DNA of 64,000 nucleotides from NCBI GenBank assembly GCA_016859345.1, contig CM029118.1, positions 31,039,501 to 31,103,500 of the forward strand. The letters are read 5' to 3'. Both the position numbers and the translations under genes were made by a program. The stretch comes from Istiophorus platypterus. Its lineage: Eukaryota > Chordata > Actinopteri > Istiophoriformes > Istiophoridae. Of the stretch, positions 13,081 through 52,700 are shown one piece after another. Numbering within the stretch: the stretch's first letter is position 1; the number at the start of each line of letters is the position of its first letter. The notes under the pieces are model-generated. The model searched no databases. It was not told the origin of the DNA and saw only the letters and a program-made list of their open reading frames with translations.

Positions 13081-13670
13081 CAAAAGCATTGGCAAGAATG
13101 TCATATGACATGGAACTTTCAAAGATTCTGTACCAGAATATTAGGTTAGAGTTCTAGAATGTTACGTGACATGTGGCTGTCAAAGTTCAAATTCTAGAAT
13201 GTTAAGTTACGGTACTAGAGTGTTTGAATTGTAAAATCCTAGGCATCCAACTGCATGTCATTACAATTCAGGGATGTTATTTTACAACTGATAAATGTTG
13301 AGTTACAGTTCTGGAATGCTGAATTAACATGGATCTTTCAAATATTCAATCATACAATGTTATGTGAAATTTAGCTTTCAGAGTTACAATTCTACAATCT
13401 CAAGTGTCAATCTTAGAATTTTGAAACTGTAACATTTATAATTTTATCTGTGACCTGCTACCTTCCTAGAGTGTAGGAGGAAAAATTGTAGACAGTTATG
13501 TAACAGCCACAACTGTCATCTTACATGCTAGATCTGTTCTAATATGTAAGTTTCCAAAAGGGTAGCGTTCTAGAGTGTTATGTGAAAGGTAGCTTTCAAA
13601 CTTACAATTCTAATATGTTAAATCAACACCTGGGATGTTAGAAGTGTAGCTTTCTAGAATTAGAAAATGG
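13080..13670. repeat. Degenerate TTCTAGAA repeat field (block 2)
   Basis: This continues block 1 after the interruption. Exact TTCTAGAA occurs near 13151, 13191 and 13654, with variants such as TTCTAGAG near 13569. The associated words GTGACATGTGGCT, GCTTTCAAACTTACAATTC and AATGTTAAGTTAC match those of block 1, so the two blocks were probably continuous before the insertion between them. Confidence 0.65.
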
Positions 13671-13939
13671 GGCACATACTGTCTCAAAAAGATGCAGAAA
13701 AACTAATACATGCTTTTATTCCTTCCATGCCAGATTATTACATCTGCTTATTATCCTAACAGCGCAAGTATTGACAAAAACTATGAAAAGAGATCATATT
13801 TAGCCTACAAAGCCCATAAATAGGTCAAGCACTATCATATATTGTAGAGCTCATAGTACCCTATCGCCCCAGCAGAACCCTTTGCGCCCAGAATGAAGCC
13901 TACTTGTGAATCCTAGAGTCTCCAAAAGCAGAATGGGGA

Positions 13940-14460
13940 CAGAGCCTTCACTTATCAGGATACTCCACTTTGGAACCATTCTCCAGCTTGAGTCTGGGAT
14001 GTCTCTCTATGTTTAAGAGTCGGCTTAAAACTTTCCTTTTTGATAAAGCTTATTGTTAGAGCTGGTGCAGGCCAGGCCTCACATAGTTGCTTTCTGCCTA
14101 GACTGCCAGGGGACTGTACATGATGCAACAAGCTCCTCTCTCCTCTCCATCTGAACACATTCATGTCCCATCAATGCTCGTTACTAACTTTGGTTCTTCT
14201 CTCTCAAGTTGTTTTGTGCTTCCTCATCTCTCTCCTCTTCCTCCTGTCACTTTCTGCAGGTTTTTTGCCTCTGATGCTCCTGTGTCTAGATCCATGGTTG
14301 CAGTCCACCTACTGCCCCATGAGCCTGATCAACACCCACTGCTTTAATTTTAACGATTATCATTACACTATTACATTTAGTCTGATTACTATTATTATTA
14401 ATATTATTATTATTATTATTATTATTATTGTTGTTGTTGTTATTATTAGCCCTATTATTA
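13940..14460 (+). mobile_element. L2/Rex-like LINE 3' end with (ATT)n tail
   Basis: The plus strand has the end of a reverse-transcriptase ORF (TTTAAGAGTCGGCTTAAAAC, reading FKSRLKTFLFDKA). A 3' untranslated part follows with CTGTCACTTTCTGCAGG, GCCTCTGATGCTCCTG, TCCATGGTTGCAG and TGATCAACACCCACTGCTT. It ends in an ATT-rich microsatellite at 14390-14460. The same 3' end, also with an ATT tail, is present at 63340-63610, which identifies both as 5'-truncated copies of one LINE family. Confidence 0.75.
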
Positions 14461-14475
14461 CAATTATTAGTTTTA
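14390..14475. repeat. (ATT)n/(GTT)n microsatellite
   Basis: Tandem ATT triplets with an inner run of GTT triplets form the tail of the LINE copy just before them. Long poly-Ile or poly-Asn reading frames here are artefacts of the repeat. Confidence 0.95.
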
Positions 14476-15335
14476 TTACAAGTCTCATTACTATTATACA
14501 TCTATATGTGATACCTGTATTATGCACTGTTCCATTTCCTTCCACAATATGGTTCTCAAAGAAAATCAACTATGAACACTTTCTAATGATGAGTTGTCTC
14601 TGCACTTTACTAGGTCATTCGATGTGACAGAAAATACTGCTTGTTGAAGATGACATCTCAATCCTGAGTGACAAGAATGCAAAGGACCCTGGAGCTTAAG
14701 CACGGATTGTCCAGAGTAGAGCTCCCTAGTGGTGTTAACTGGTCTGGGATGGTCAGGTGTTAAAGTGGATATTCAAAATCCCATATAGGGGAACTGTACA
14801 ATCTGTCAGAAAACCAAAACTCAATTTAAATTACAATATATGAAATTTAAAATACAATGTAAAACTTTTTATATAAAAAAAAACAACCCAAAAAAACACA
14901 ACACAACTTTTAACACAAGAAAAAACACAATTGGCTTTGGGGCACACTATGGGGCTTGATCAACCTCTGCACGGCCTCTGATGAAGGTATCTAGTGAAAG
15001 TGGCCAAGACACTTGATGGTCCTGAGGTCTACCACTAACAATGTGTCCTAAAATTCGAATATAAAAAAAAGGTTTGGATATATGAAACTAGGATGATAGA
15101 AAAAAAGAGATATAAATCTTTAATTTAACCTCAATCCAGGGGCTCCATTGCCCTATGTTAGGGAACTCAATCTCATCTTTTCTTCTCACACTTCTTCTCA
15201 CTATGGGGAACCCAGAGTGACATCAACCGGCCCGTCCCTAGCCTTTGGCTCTGTACTCCACACCATGTAGTCAATGGTCTGCATGGGGAGAGCCATCATG
15301 TTATTTTCCTAACCCTAACCCTGATTTCTGGGTTG
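14476..15335. other. Intergenic DNA, nothing recognised
   Basis: The sequence is AT-rich, with an A-rich, nearly poly-A stretch at about 14870-14930 and a short telomere-like TAACCCTAACCCTGA word near 15310. No coding, RNA gene or clear repeat boundary was found. Confidence 0.5.
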
Positions 15336-15339
15336 CTGG

Positions 15340-16215
15340 GTTGGGTACATAAGAATTTGAAAAGTGACACCATTTTCACAGTTTTGCCACTGTGCATCAC
15401 CATGAAAAATTAGAAACAAATGAATCAAGATGTGATTAAAACTCTACAGGCTTTTAAGATGTTTTCACACAAAGTCTAATCTGGGTGTCTAATCTGAGTG
15501 CCACCAGAGGTTTGCACCTTGTGGTAAACTTCTGTGTTTATATTCATGAAGGTGTGTCTTGATTGCAGACTTTGATAATGATACACCTACTTCCTCAAGA
15601 GTTTTCTTGACCTGGCTTGATATTGTGAAGGGGTTTCTTCACCGGGGAAATAATTCTGCCATCATCCACTTTAGTCATCTTTTGTGGTTTTCAAGGCCTT
15701 TCAGTGTTGCTGAGATCACCAGTTCATTCCCTGTTGTTTATGAATGTACCAAAGTGTTGTTTTGGCCATTAGTAAAATTCTGTGTGATAGGTTCATTTTC
15801 TTTTTTCAGCCTAATGATGGTCTCCCTCATTTGCATTGATACCTCTTTAGATTGCATATTAAAAGTTCCCATCAATAGCTACCAAATGTAAAGTCAACAT
15901 TTGGAATCAACTCCAGACTTTTTATCTGCTTCATTTGTCAAGAAATGATGAGAGAACAGGTCACACTTGGTCATGAAAATGATAGTCAATTGTCCATTTA
16001 CTTCTGAGACACTGAAAATGAGACACTGTGTATAAAAATAGGTGAAATTTTTGATCAGTTAATGTGATATATTTTTTAAAACCCCTTAGTTAAAGCTGAA
16101 AGTTTACACTTCATCACATCTTGATTCATTCATTTTAGATCCACCTTGGTGGTGTACAGAGGCAAAATTAAGAAAAATTGTGTCACTGTCCGAATACTTT
16201 CGATTCTAACTGTAC
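15340..16215 (-). mobile_element. Tc1/mariner relic, family B, minus orientation
   Basis: The right end (about 16095-16205) carries the terminal block with GGTGGTGTACAGAGGCAAAA and TTGTGTCACTGTCCGAATAC. The left end has the matching GTGACACCATTTTCACAG and an AATGAATCAAGATGTGATTA block. The internal plus-strand frame (DFDNDTPTSSRVFLTWLDIV) is the antisense of a transposase. It matches the antisense frame of the element at 38984 (DFENHMPTSLRLFLNWLDVV), so the two belong to one family in opposite orientations. The copy is degraded, with no intact transposase. Confidence 0.75.
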
Positions 16216-17031
16216 GTGTTCAAAACTGACTATCGGAAGGGTTTTCCCTGTATAAAACAAAATCCAGCCGTGAAAACGGTTTCATGGTGGGTCAACTTTG
16301 CAATTCTTGGGTCATAGGACATTGTGGATATTGCTGATGTCATGCCCTTGGGTTGGCCTTGAATGATAATCCAAAATTGGATTGGTAATAACTGCTGGTT
16401 GCCCTACAAGGCTCAAGAGGGAATCAGGTGTCTCAGTTTGTTGAAAATGAGAGATGCCTCCACCAAGTGGCCACCAACTCTCATTAAACTGTGGGTTGAC
16501 GAGTAAAATAGACATTTAACCCGGAGTTAATGTAGTTACAGTGTGTGTGGTATTTAAGAGGAAGGAGGAATGTGTTCCCAAAAGATGGGTCGCACGATCA
16601 TTGCCATAAATATGTGTTATACATTTGACCGGTAATGTCACGAGTGAAGACAGAACTCGTGTATCTTTTAACTCTTGGGTTAAAGAACAATTTAACACAA
16701 TACGAGTGTATCAGACGTACGTCCGTCAACGCTGCTTTTATTTCGGAGACCGGAAGTCTGGCATGTCCTACTCTGTCAGACTTCGCGTTTCTTACAAGCA
16801 TCTTCTAACTTAGCCCATTCTCGAACAGGTTTACGCGTGAAATCGTGCGTAAGAGGGTAGCTCCTCCAGGTCCCGTTTTCCGCGTTTTTTTTTTAATTAT
16901 TTATTTCCGTGTAAACTGCAGTATTGATATAAAAACATTGATGGTGGATAATTTAGCGCTGCGTCGAGGGCCCCGGGGAGAACTGTAAAGGATCATAAAG
17001 TCATCTCTAGCCTCAGTTTATGCTCAGAGAC
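16216..17031 (+). promoter_or_regulatory. Probable hdgfl3 promoter / 5'UTR region
   Basis: Sequence composition changes from AT-rich to CpG-containing from about 16700. A consensus ETS-family site, ACCGGAAGT, lies at 16749-16757. CpG-bearing words (ACGCGTG, GTGCGTAAG, TTCCGCG, GCGCTGCGTCGAGGG) continue up to and beyond the first exon. There is no TATA box at a convincing distance, as is usual for CpG-type promoters. The transcription start cannot be placed from sequence alone. Confidence 0.45.
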
Positions 17032-26154
<9,123 letters not shown>

Positions 26155-27935
26155 GTGAAGAAAGCATCAAAATGAAATCATTCTTTGTAGCTGTAATGTT
26201 GGAAGAGTGAATCCACAACATGATATCTCATCAGCACCATCTACTGGCTGCCATCATCACGTCCTCTGTTGGAATATGTGTTTATATGAAAGATGCACCC
26301 ATACTGATACTGGTACCAATAATCATGTGGATAGCAGGGTAGAACTGGGCGTTATGTGTCACAGTTTTTTCAGCGCTGCAATGTGTCAGAATTCAAATCA
26401 AAGCCTCTATAATATTGACCTCTAAAACAGACAGATTAGGATTTTTAATCAGTCTTATCCAGTTGCTCTGAATGTGTGTTTATATTGTTCATTAGACATA
26501 AAGTATAGGATATTTAAAGGGGCATTAAGTACTTGGATGATTTTTATCATGTTCTCTGCAACCATTAGGAGCTGTGATAACTTATACTGTGTTTACATGT
26601 AGTCTTTTTTCTACCAGGGTGATACTAATAGCCCTGTCAGATAAAAAACAGTTTGAAATTGTAAGGTTTATCCCTTTCAGAACCTGATAAGTGATTTTTT
26701 TTGTTAAGCAATTAGTTAGTGGTGTGGGTGGCTCCATCTCTCCCTTTTAAATGCAATAATAGAGCTTCAATAGAAAAATTCCAACTAAAATATCCATCTC
26801 TTTCAAAAGTTACAATCAGCCAAAATCACACACACACACACAAAAAAACTTAACTCGAGGACTGCTTACAAGCTTTTTCAGGATCTGCTTCAACTGCTTC
26901 TCACAGTTTTCATAAGCCAAAGGAGTTGCTAGCTTGGACGTCACATAGAAATATACTGATAGGACTCAATACGGACCTCGTTCAGAATAAAAAAATATAC
27001 ATACCCACAGCCATCTACAAAGTCACGATTAGACAAGAAAGAGAGCTAAGCTAGCAATAGCTAAAGCCCAGCGAATAACCAATATTTCAGCAGGCTAAAT
27101 ACTACCATAGATGTGTTTTGTTTAGGTTCAAGAATGAGGTTGTTTGGTAGAAGAAATGTATTTTCTATCCATGATTTATGTACAGGCCACAACCCTTCTT
27201 CACTGTAACTGCAGTCATTTTTTTTATTTCGTTTTATATAAAAAAAATAGGAGTTTAACCCAGGCCCATCAAGAGCTAACCTTTCAAAACAATTTTTGGA
27301 AAGTTTTAAAGGATGAATGAAAATTTATGTAAATTGAATGTTGTTTTTCCCCCCTAATGACAGTAATGGAGATTCTTTAGTTTTAGGCCAGTTCTATGTT
27401 GGTAAACAGCAAAATACAAGAATGGTATTAGCTTTAAGCTGATAACATTATAAAATTAAATTTCTTTAAAATTTAATTGACTTTTGCAAACAGGATGTTA
27501 AACTTCAGGTACTTTAGAATTTTTTTTTTTCATAGCTAATTGCTTTCTACCATTTAAATGACTTTTTCAGCTGTCATCCCCTGCATGTTTATGCGCAATG
27601 GACCAGTTAAAAAGATTACTTACTGCCTCCTTGATTATTGTTGAGCAGTGACTTATGTATGCTTAGAAAGTCAGGTTAACAGTAGTTTGTGAAATTTGTG
27701 TCACAATAAAAATACAGTATTGGTGCATCTCTGTATGTGACATGATATAATACCGTCATGACACTTCATGTCACGTTTAGGTTAGATGAAAGGTCAGGAA
27801 ACAGGTTGAGGTTGTTCATGTTCTTCCCAGTACCCAGATCACACAGTGTAGATAGCCATCAGTCAGTATTTATATTGGCCCGTGCATAACTATCTGTATT
27901 GTATCACTCATGGTCATCTCTCACTGTGTATAAAT
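26155..27935 (+). other. Probable hdgfl3 3'UTR and downstream DNA
   Basis: There is no coding potential. Canonical AATAAA hexamers on the plus strand occur at 27705-27710 and again near 29083, so a long 3'UTR of 1.6 kb or more is possible. A CA repeat lies at about 26828. The end of the transcript cannot be fixed from the sequence. Confidence 0.4.
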
Positions 27936-27953
27936 GCATTTGATAAGACCTCC

Positions 27954-27996
<43 letters not shown>

Positions 27997-28018
27997 CGTG
28001 TGTGTGTGTGTGTGTATA

Positions 28019-28094
<76 letters not shown>

Positions 28095-28136
28095 CACACA
28101 TGACATAATTTGTTTATGGAGGCCTTATCAAATGTA
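27936..28136. repeat. Hairpin MITE with (TA)n/(TG)n core
   Basis: The left arm ATTTGATAAGACCTCCATA (27938-27956) and the right arm TATGGAGGCCTTATCAAAT (28113-28131) are inverted copies with one mismatch. The space between is entirely TA and TG repeat: TA, then TG/CG, then a long TA run to about 28090. The whole is a near-palindrome of about 200 bp. Several apparent Tyr/Ile or Thr/His repeat reading frames here are artefacts of the microsatellite. Confidence 0.85.
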
Positions 28137-28139
28137 TGC

Positions 28140-29425
28140 TCTCCTACTGTCTATGATATATGTTGGATATTGCAGTGTACTGATCGCTGTAGTTGTAGCT
28201 TTAAATAGCTTTTTTTTACAAGGTTATAATGGGAGGGACATATGGAATATTCAGTACCTGTCAAATATTATTCATCAGGCTATGTTACTCTTTTATGTAA
28301 CCAAAAAAAGACAATGGAAATACATAGATAAATGTATGAAGTGTTGTGTACAACTGGGTTACACATTGTAACTCAATATTAACTATATCTGTATATTTTA
28401 CTTCTGTTGTAGAATATAGGACCACTATTCTACTTGGACTGCTCTAGGTAAAAAGGCTCATCTTTTTATGGAAAAGTGATACATCTGTTCTTCTGTGTAT
28501 CTGTGAATTAGATCACTGTATACAAGTATTTCAAATGTTTTTATAGTGGCATGCTCTGCTGTTGTATTCCACAATATTCTTTCATCAAAGCATCCATTGG
28601 TTTTTAGTTTGAAATCAGATATTTGTGGGTAAGTGATTGGCTTGGAGGTAAAAGAATACACAGTCCACTTTTATCTGTCACCTTGTCTCAGCTTTAAAAG
28701 CTGACAGTAAACTGAACCACGTCAACTTTCTAAGGACACTGAAAGCTGTGAAAATGTTTTTTCATCTGAAACATTGTGAACAACATACAGTGTAATAATA
28801 CATTTTGAAATTGCCAAACATGTCATTATCCCTGTTAGAGTTTACTAATATTGATAACTGTGCCGTTTGCCTTTCCTTTGCTCAAATTATTGTTGTCATG
28901 AGATAAAGAACTATTTATTTTTTGATGATTGCTGAAAAAGACAGTTTCTGTATGTAAACTCATTTTTTTTTAAATTCTCTTCAAACCTTTGTTATGCTCA
29001 TATATGGAACATGTTTTGCATTTTCAAGGGTTTGTAATTTACAGTAAACTGTTTTTGCTGTTTATGGAGGAGACTTTTACAAAATAAACTAATTGGAATG
29101 CACAGGCTGCATTGCTCATCACACACTGCAAAACTAAGTTGTTGCAAGGGTGTAAAATGGAGATCCTTACCACTAGGGGGACAAAAATATAAGGTTTTTG
29201 CCACTGGAGAGGCTGAATAAACCAAAATCAGATCAGGTGCACTTTGATAGTCTCAGACACATTTGAGCTAATAGTAAACATTACAGTGCTAATTACTACT
29301 ATGATCTCGTATTGAACCAGCCCGCAAACCACCTTCTCAATATGTTATTCAGAGATCCACTCTGAATAGATAGATAGAGATACATAGATTATATACATAA
29401 AGTTGTATAGATTTCTTGTGCCTGG
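28140..29425. other. Non-coding DNA, nothing recognised
   Basis: AT-rich sequence with a plus-strand AATAAA near 29083. It could still be distal hdgfl3 3'UTR. A short GATA-type repeat lies at about 29367-29390. Confidence 0.4.
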
Positions 29426-29428
29426 AAG

Positions 29429-29622
29429 TTAGATTTTCATGAAGATCAATGCATGAGAGGCAGACTCCGAGATGTAGAGGCTGGCCAAGGTGATGTTGTG
29501 GATGTGGTGGTGTCCTGCTGTTTTTGCTTCCCCTTCATTTATGATTTGTTTGTTACACATACATGACCCGTAGGTGTGGCAATAGTTGATGGGCGCCAGG
29601 GTGTATCCACTCACCGTCACAG
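29429..29622 (-). pseudogene. Unidentified coding-like fragment
   Basis: A minus-strand frame of about 63 residues reads with C/G-rich third positions and no low-complexity bias. It starts VSGYTLAPINYCHTYG, has a Cys-x-Cys pair (SCMCNKQ) and continues through HHHIHNITLASLYIS to a stop. Composition and codon pattern look like real exon sequence rather than chance, but I do not recognise the family. There is no neighbouring exon, and on one side it abuts a Tc1 transposase scrap (29612-29695). It may be a captured or retro-copied gene fragment. Confidence 0.35.
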
Positions 29623-29700
29623 TCCCCCGACCTAAACATAATCGAAAATGTATGGATACACATCTTGCAGCGTATGCAAGGCGCCCCTAAAATTCTCAAG
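29612..29700 (+). mobile_element. Tc1/mariner transposase scrap
   Basis: The plus strand reads SPSQSPDLNIIENVWIHILQ. This is the conserved C-terminal catalytic signature of Tc1-type transposases, with the third acidic residue in the IENVW segment. Only about 30 codons survive, and no terminal repeats were found next to it. Confidence 0.8.
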
Positions 29701-30689
29701 CTTAGTTTCCTATGTTTAATCTGTCTTCCTTCATCTTTTTTACATTCCTTCTAAACACTCTCTACCAAAGTTTCTTTGAAAACATCACTGTCTTTGCTTG
29801 ACTAAATAAAAGACTACTTTTTACCAATACTGTCATCTAATACAGTTTGTAGAGTTCATAATGTGCTTTATTTCCTACATTAAATACCTCAGTCATATGA
29901 CACTAACAGGTAGTTCTAATGTCAATCTCTAATTTTCCCTCTTCTTATTCTTAACTGATTATATATTCAAAAAAACTCCATGTAGGATTTAATGGTACTG
30001 AAGTTGACCCTCTGTGCATTTCCTAAACATTGGTTAGCTGTTTCATACACATTTAAAGTGTATAAAATGGTCAGATCACTTGGAGCACAGAGGCAGTCCT
30101 CAGGATGTTTTCTGAACTCTGTCATAGCTCTCAAGACTTTTAAAGCAAATTTTCAAAACCAATACCTGGATAATCTAAGAGCAGTTTCCACTTCATGTGT
30201 CATTTAAGAAGTATGATTACACACAGAATTTACAGTAGTGCCAGTGTTGTGCACAGAATGAATATGCAACCAAATGCAACAGTCTTATAAATCAATTTAA
30301 CAAAGAGAAACAAACCACACTTCACCACATGTAGCCCGCAGATATGAACCTTTACTAAAAAAATTTGCATACTGCATGCACTGACAGCAATTTCAGTGAA
30401 ACTGATATTTTAATCTGCCCCGGTAGCAGATTTTCGATGCTATATGATGAATGAGGTATGCGTTATTCATGTTAGGGTGAGGTAAAATAATATTTAAGGA
30501 AATGTATATTTTTTTCTTCGTAATAAAGTGCCCTGATGAAGTCATGGCTCATTAACTGTCTGTCATTTATGAGAGTAGCTGCTGCTTCTCATTCAGAGAG
30601 CACATGAGAACTACCCCCACACCCACCCCTCATTCCCTCATTCATCCACTTGCCAAATCCCACTTTAAATCCTCCTAACCACAGTTATA
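29701..30689. other. Intergenic DNA, nothing recognised
   Basis: Neither coding similarity nor a defined repeat was seen. The stretch from about 30535 to 30680 is less AT-rich and could be an old repeat or conserved non-coding sequence. Confidence 0.4.
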
Positions 30690-31000
30690 AAGAGTTGCCA
30701 TAGTCTGGCCATTCTCCTCTGCTCTCTCTCAGTAACAATATGTTTCTCTCCATATATTTTTGAGCTCCATTCTGAGTAAAAACTCTGGAGACTGTTGTGC
30801 ATGAAAATCCCAGGAAAACAAAAGTTTCAGAAATACTCAAACCATCTGGCACCAACAGTCCGGCACATTTAAAGTCCTTATGATCACATTTTTCCCATTC
30901 TTATGTTTGATGTGAGCATTAACTAAAGCTTCTGACCTGTATCTGCAGGATTGTATGCACATTATTGGCTGATTGGATAATTGCATGACCACCAAGGCAA
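30690..31000 (+). repeat. Fish non-autonomous repeat, copy 2 of 3
   Basis: It shares ordered blocks with 23770-24160: GAAAATCCCAGG, CAGAAATACTCAAACCATCT, ACATTTAAAGTCCTTATGAT, GACCTGTATCTGCAG and GGCTGATTGGATAATTGCAT. It is truncated at the right end, where the LINE tail at about 31000 begins. Confidence 0.7.
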
Positions 31001-32440
31001 GGCAAGGCACCTTAAATTATGTAGCACATTTAAGTAACTAGGCAACTCAAATTGCTTCACATCAAGCATATAGTTCAAAAGAAAGGAAAGGATTTTAAAA
31101 CCACAATATTAAAACAAGTGATTAAAAAACAAGATAAAATGAAATAAACAGAAAAGGAAATAAAAACAGCTAAAGCAAGAGCTAAAACAGAATACAAGAG
31201 GTTTAAAACAGAAGATTAAAAGTTACAATGCAGTGTAGGCAGTAATAAACAGTCTTAAGGCTAGATTTGAAAGAACAGATGGTTTTTGCAGATCTGCAAT
31301 TTTCTCTGAGTTTGTTCTAGATATTTGGTGCATAGAAACTAAATGCTGATTCCCCATGTTTATTTCTACCTCTGGTGACAGACAGCAGACCTGTCCCAGA
31401 TAATCTGGGAGTTTTGGACATTTTGTAATTTAGTAGTAGATCAGTAATGTATTTCAGCCACAGGAGTATTTTGAAATCTAATCTGAGAACAGTGAGGACT
31501 TGAGCAGCAATGTTTTGAATCAGCTGGAGCTGTCTGATGGACTTTTTCGGGAGACCTGTAAAGACACCATTACCTTTGTCTAGCCTACTAGAGATAAAAA
31601 CGCATAGGCAGGTTTTTCCAAATCTGGCTGAGACATGAGTCTTTTTATCCTTAACAAAATTTTTAGGTTATAGTAGGCCACCTTTGTAACTGTCATAATG
31701 TGGCTGTTCAAATTCAGGTCTGACTCCATGACTACACCATGATTTCTGGCTTGGTTTGTGGTGTTTAACATTTCAGTTTGAAGCTGAGCGCTGACATTTA
31801 ATTGCTCATCTTTAGCACTAAAAACACTTATCTCAGTTTTGTCTTTGTTTAACTGAAGAAAATTCTGGCACATCCACTCATTAATTTGATCAATGCAAAT
31901 AATTAAAGTTTGTATAGGACCATAGTCCCCTGGTGATGTGGTTATGTAGATGTGTGTGTCATCTACATCATTATAGTAATTTTTTTGTTGCTTTCCACAA
32001 TCTCAGGAAGTGGAAGCATGTAGATGTTGAACAGAGAGGGCCCAGAATGGAACCTTGGGGAACTCCACATGTAATTTTTGTCTGCTCATATGTTTAATTA
32101 GCTATAGACACAAAGTAGTCCCTGTCCTTTAAGTAGGATCCAAACCAGTTTGGTGCTGTGCCAGAAAGTCGCAAAGAGTTTTCCAGCTAGCGAAGTGACA
32201 TGTTGCTATTGACTGTGTCGAACGCAGCAGTGGGATCCAGCAGTACTAAGCCTGAAACTCTTCCAATGTGCGTTCAAGCAGATGTCGTTATACAAATTAA
32301 CAAGAGCAATCTCAGTGATGTGGTGTGGTCGAGAACCTGACTAGAAATCATCAAAACAGCTTTCAGTGCCAAGGAGTTCTTTTCTTATAGAGTTCTCTCT
32401 ATAGAACTCTGTCCAGATTACTCTTTTTTAATAGTGGCTT
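30995..32440 (-). mobile_element. L2-like LINE fragment (reverse transcriptase end and 3' tail)
   Basis: The minus strand carries reverse transcriptase pieces in order. From about 32320 there are segments corresponding to the fingers and palm. At 32070-31950 a VPQGSILGP-like block and a DDTHIYI-like active-site region are readable in broken frames. At 31873-31580 the frame CQNFLQLNKDKTEISVF ... NLNSHIMTV runs as in L2 elements. The 3' part (31250-31000) has the GTGAAGCAATTTGAGTTGCC block and ends in GCCTTGCCTTGCC repeats, as such LINEs do. It is broken by indels and not functional. Confidence 0.75.
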
Positions 32441-32499
32441 GATGGCTGAGGTTTTAGGATCCGAGGAATGACCCCACGAGAAGAGACATTTTTATGCTT

Positions 32500-32789
32500 T
32501 TCCGACTTCCTGACACGTCTTCACATTTTCAGGGGTAGCGAAGACTGAAGGTGGTTGCGCAGGCTGCGCAGGCTGCGCAGGTAGAGCGCAGAATTGGTCC
32601 CCCTTTGTATACGCGCACCGACGCGTGCGCAGTAGGTACTGAGTAATTCGGCGCTGAAAAGGAAGGAGTCTAGTTTAGCGGGGATACAATCAAAGCGCTG
32701 CTAGCTAGAGCAGCAGCTACGTAAAATAAACCACCATCTACATAGTTACGTTGCTTTTGAGCATCGTGACACAGTGCAGAGGTCGGAAC
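32500..32789 (+). promoter_or_regulatory. CpG-rich rbbp7 promoter and 5'UTR
   Basis: A sharp CpG-rich island begins at about 32500. It contains three nearly tandem GCGCAGGCT units (32558-32581) and a CGCGTGCGCA word at 32622-32631, both close to the NRF1 consensus. An inverted CCAAT (ATTGG) lies near 32593, and an E2F-like TTCGGCGC near 32647. There is no TATA box. A housekeeping CpG promoter is expected for this gene. Site assignments are by motif only. Confidence 0.6.

Positions 32790-52700
<19,911 letters not shown>

Noticed and set aside
14163..14627. 154-residue plus-strand frame with a hydrophobic, Ile-rich C-terminal part
   Set aside because: It is made of a LINE 3' untranslated end plus an ATT microsatellite. 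The apparent membrane segments are repeat artefacts.
15305..15325. Telomere-like TAACCC repeats near 15310
   Set aside because: There are only about two units, too short for an interstitial telomeric site.
27882..28371. Plus- and minus-strand frames of Tyr/Ile or Thr/His repeats
   Set aside because: They are generated by the TA and TG microsatellite core of the hairpin repeat. No coding signal lies outside it.
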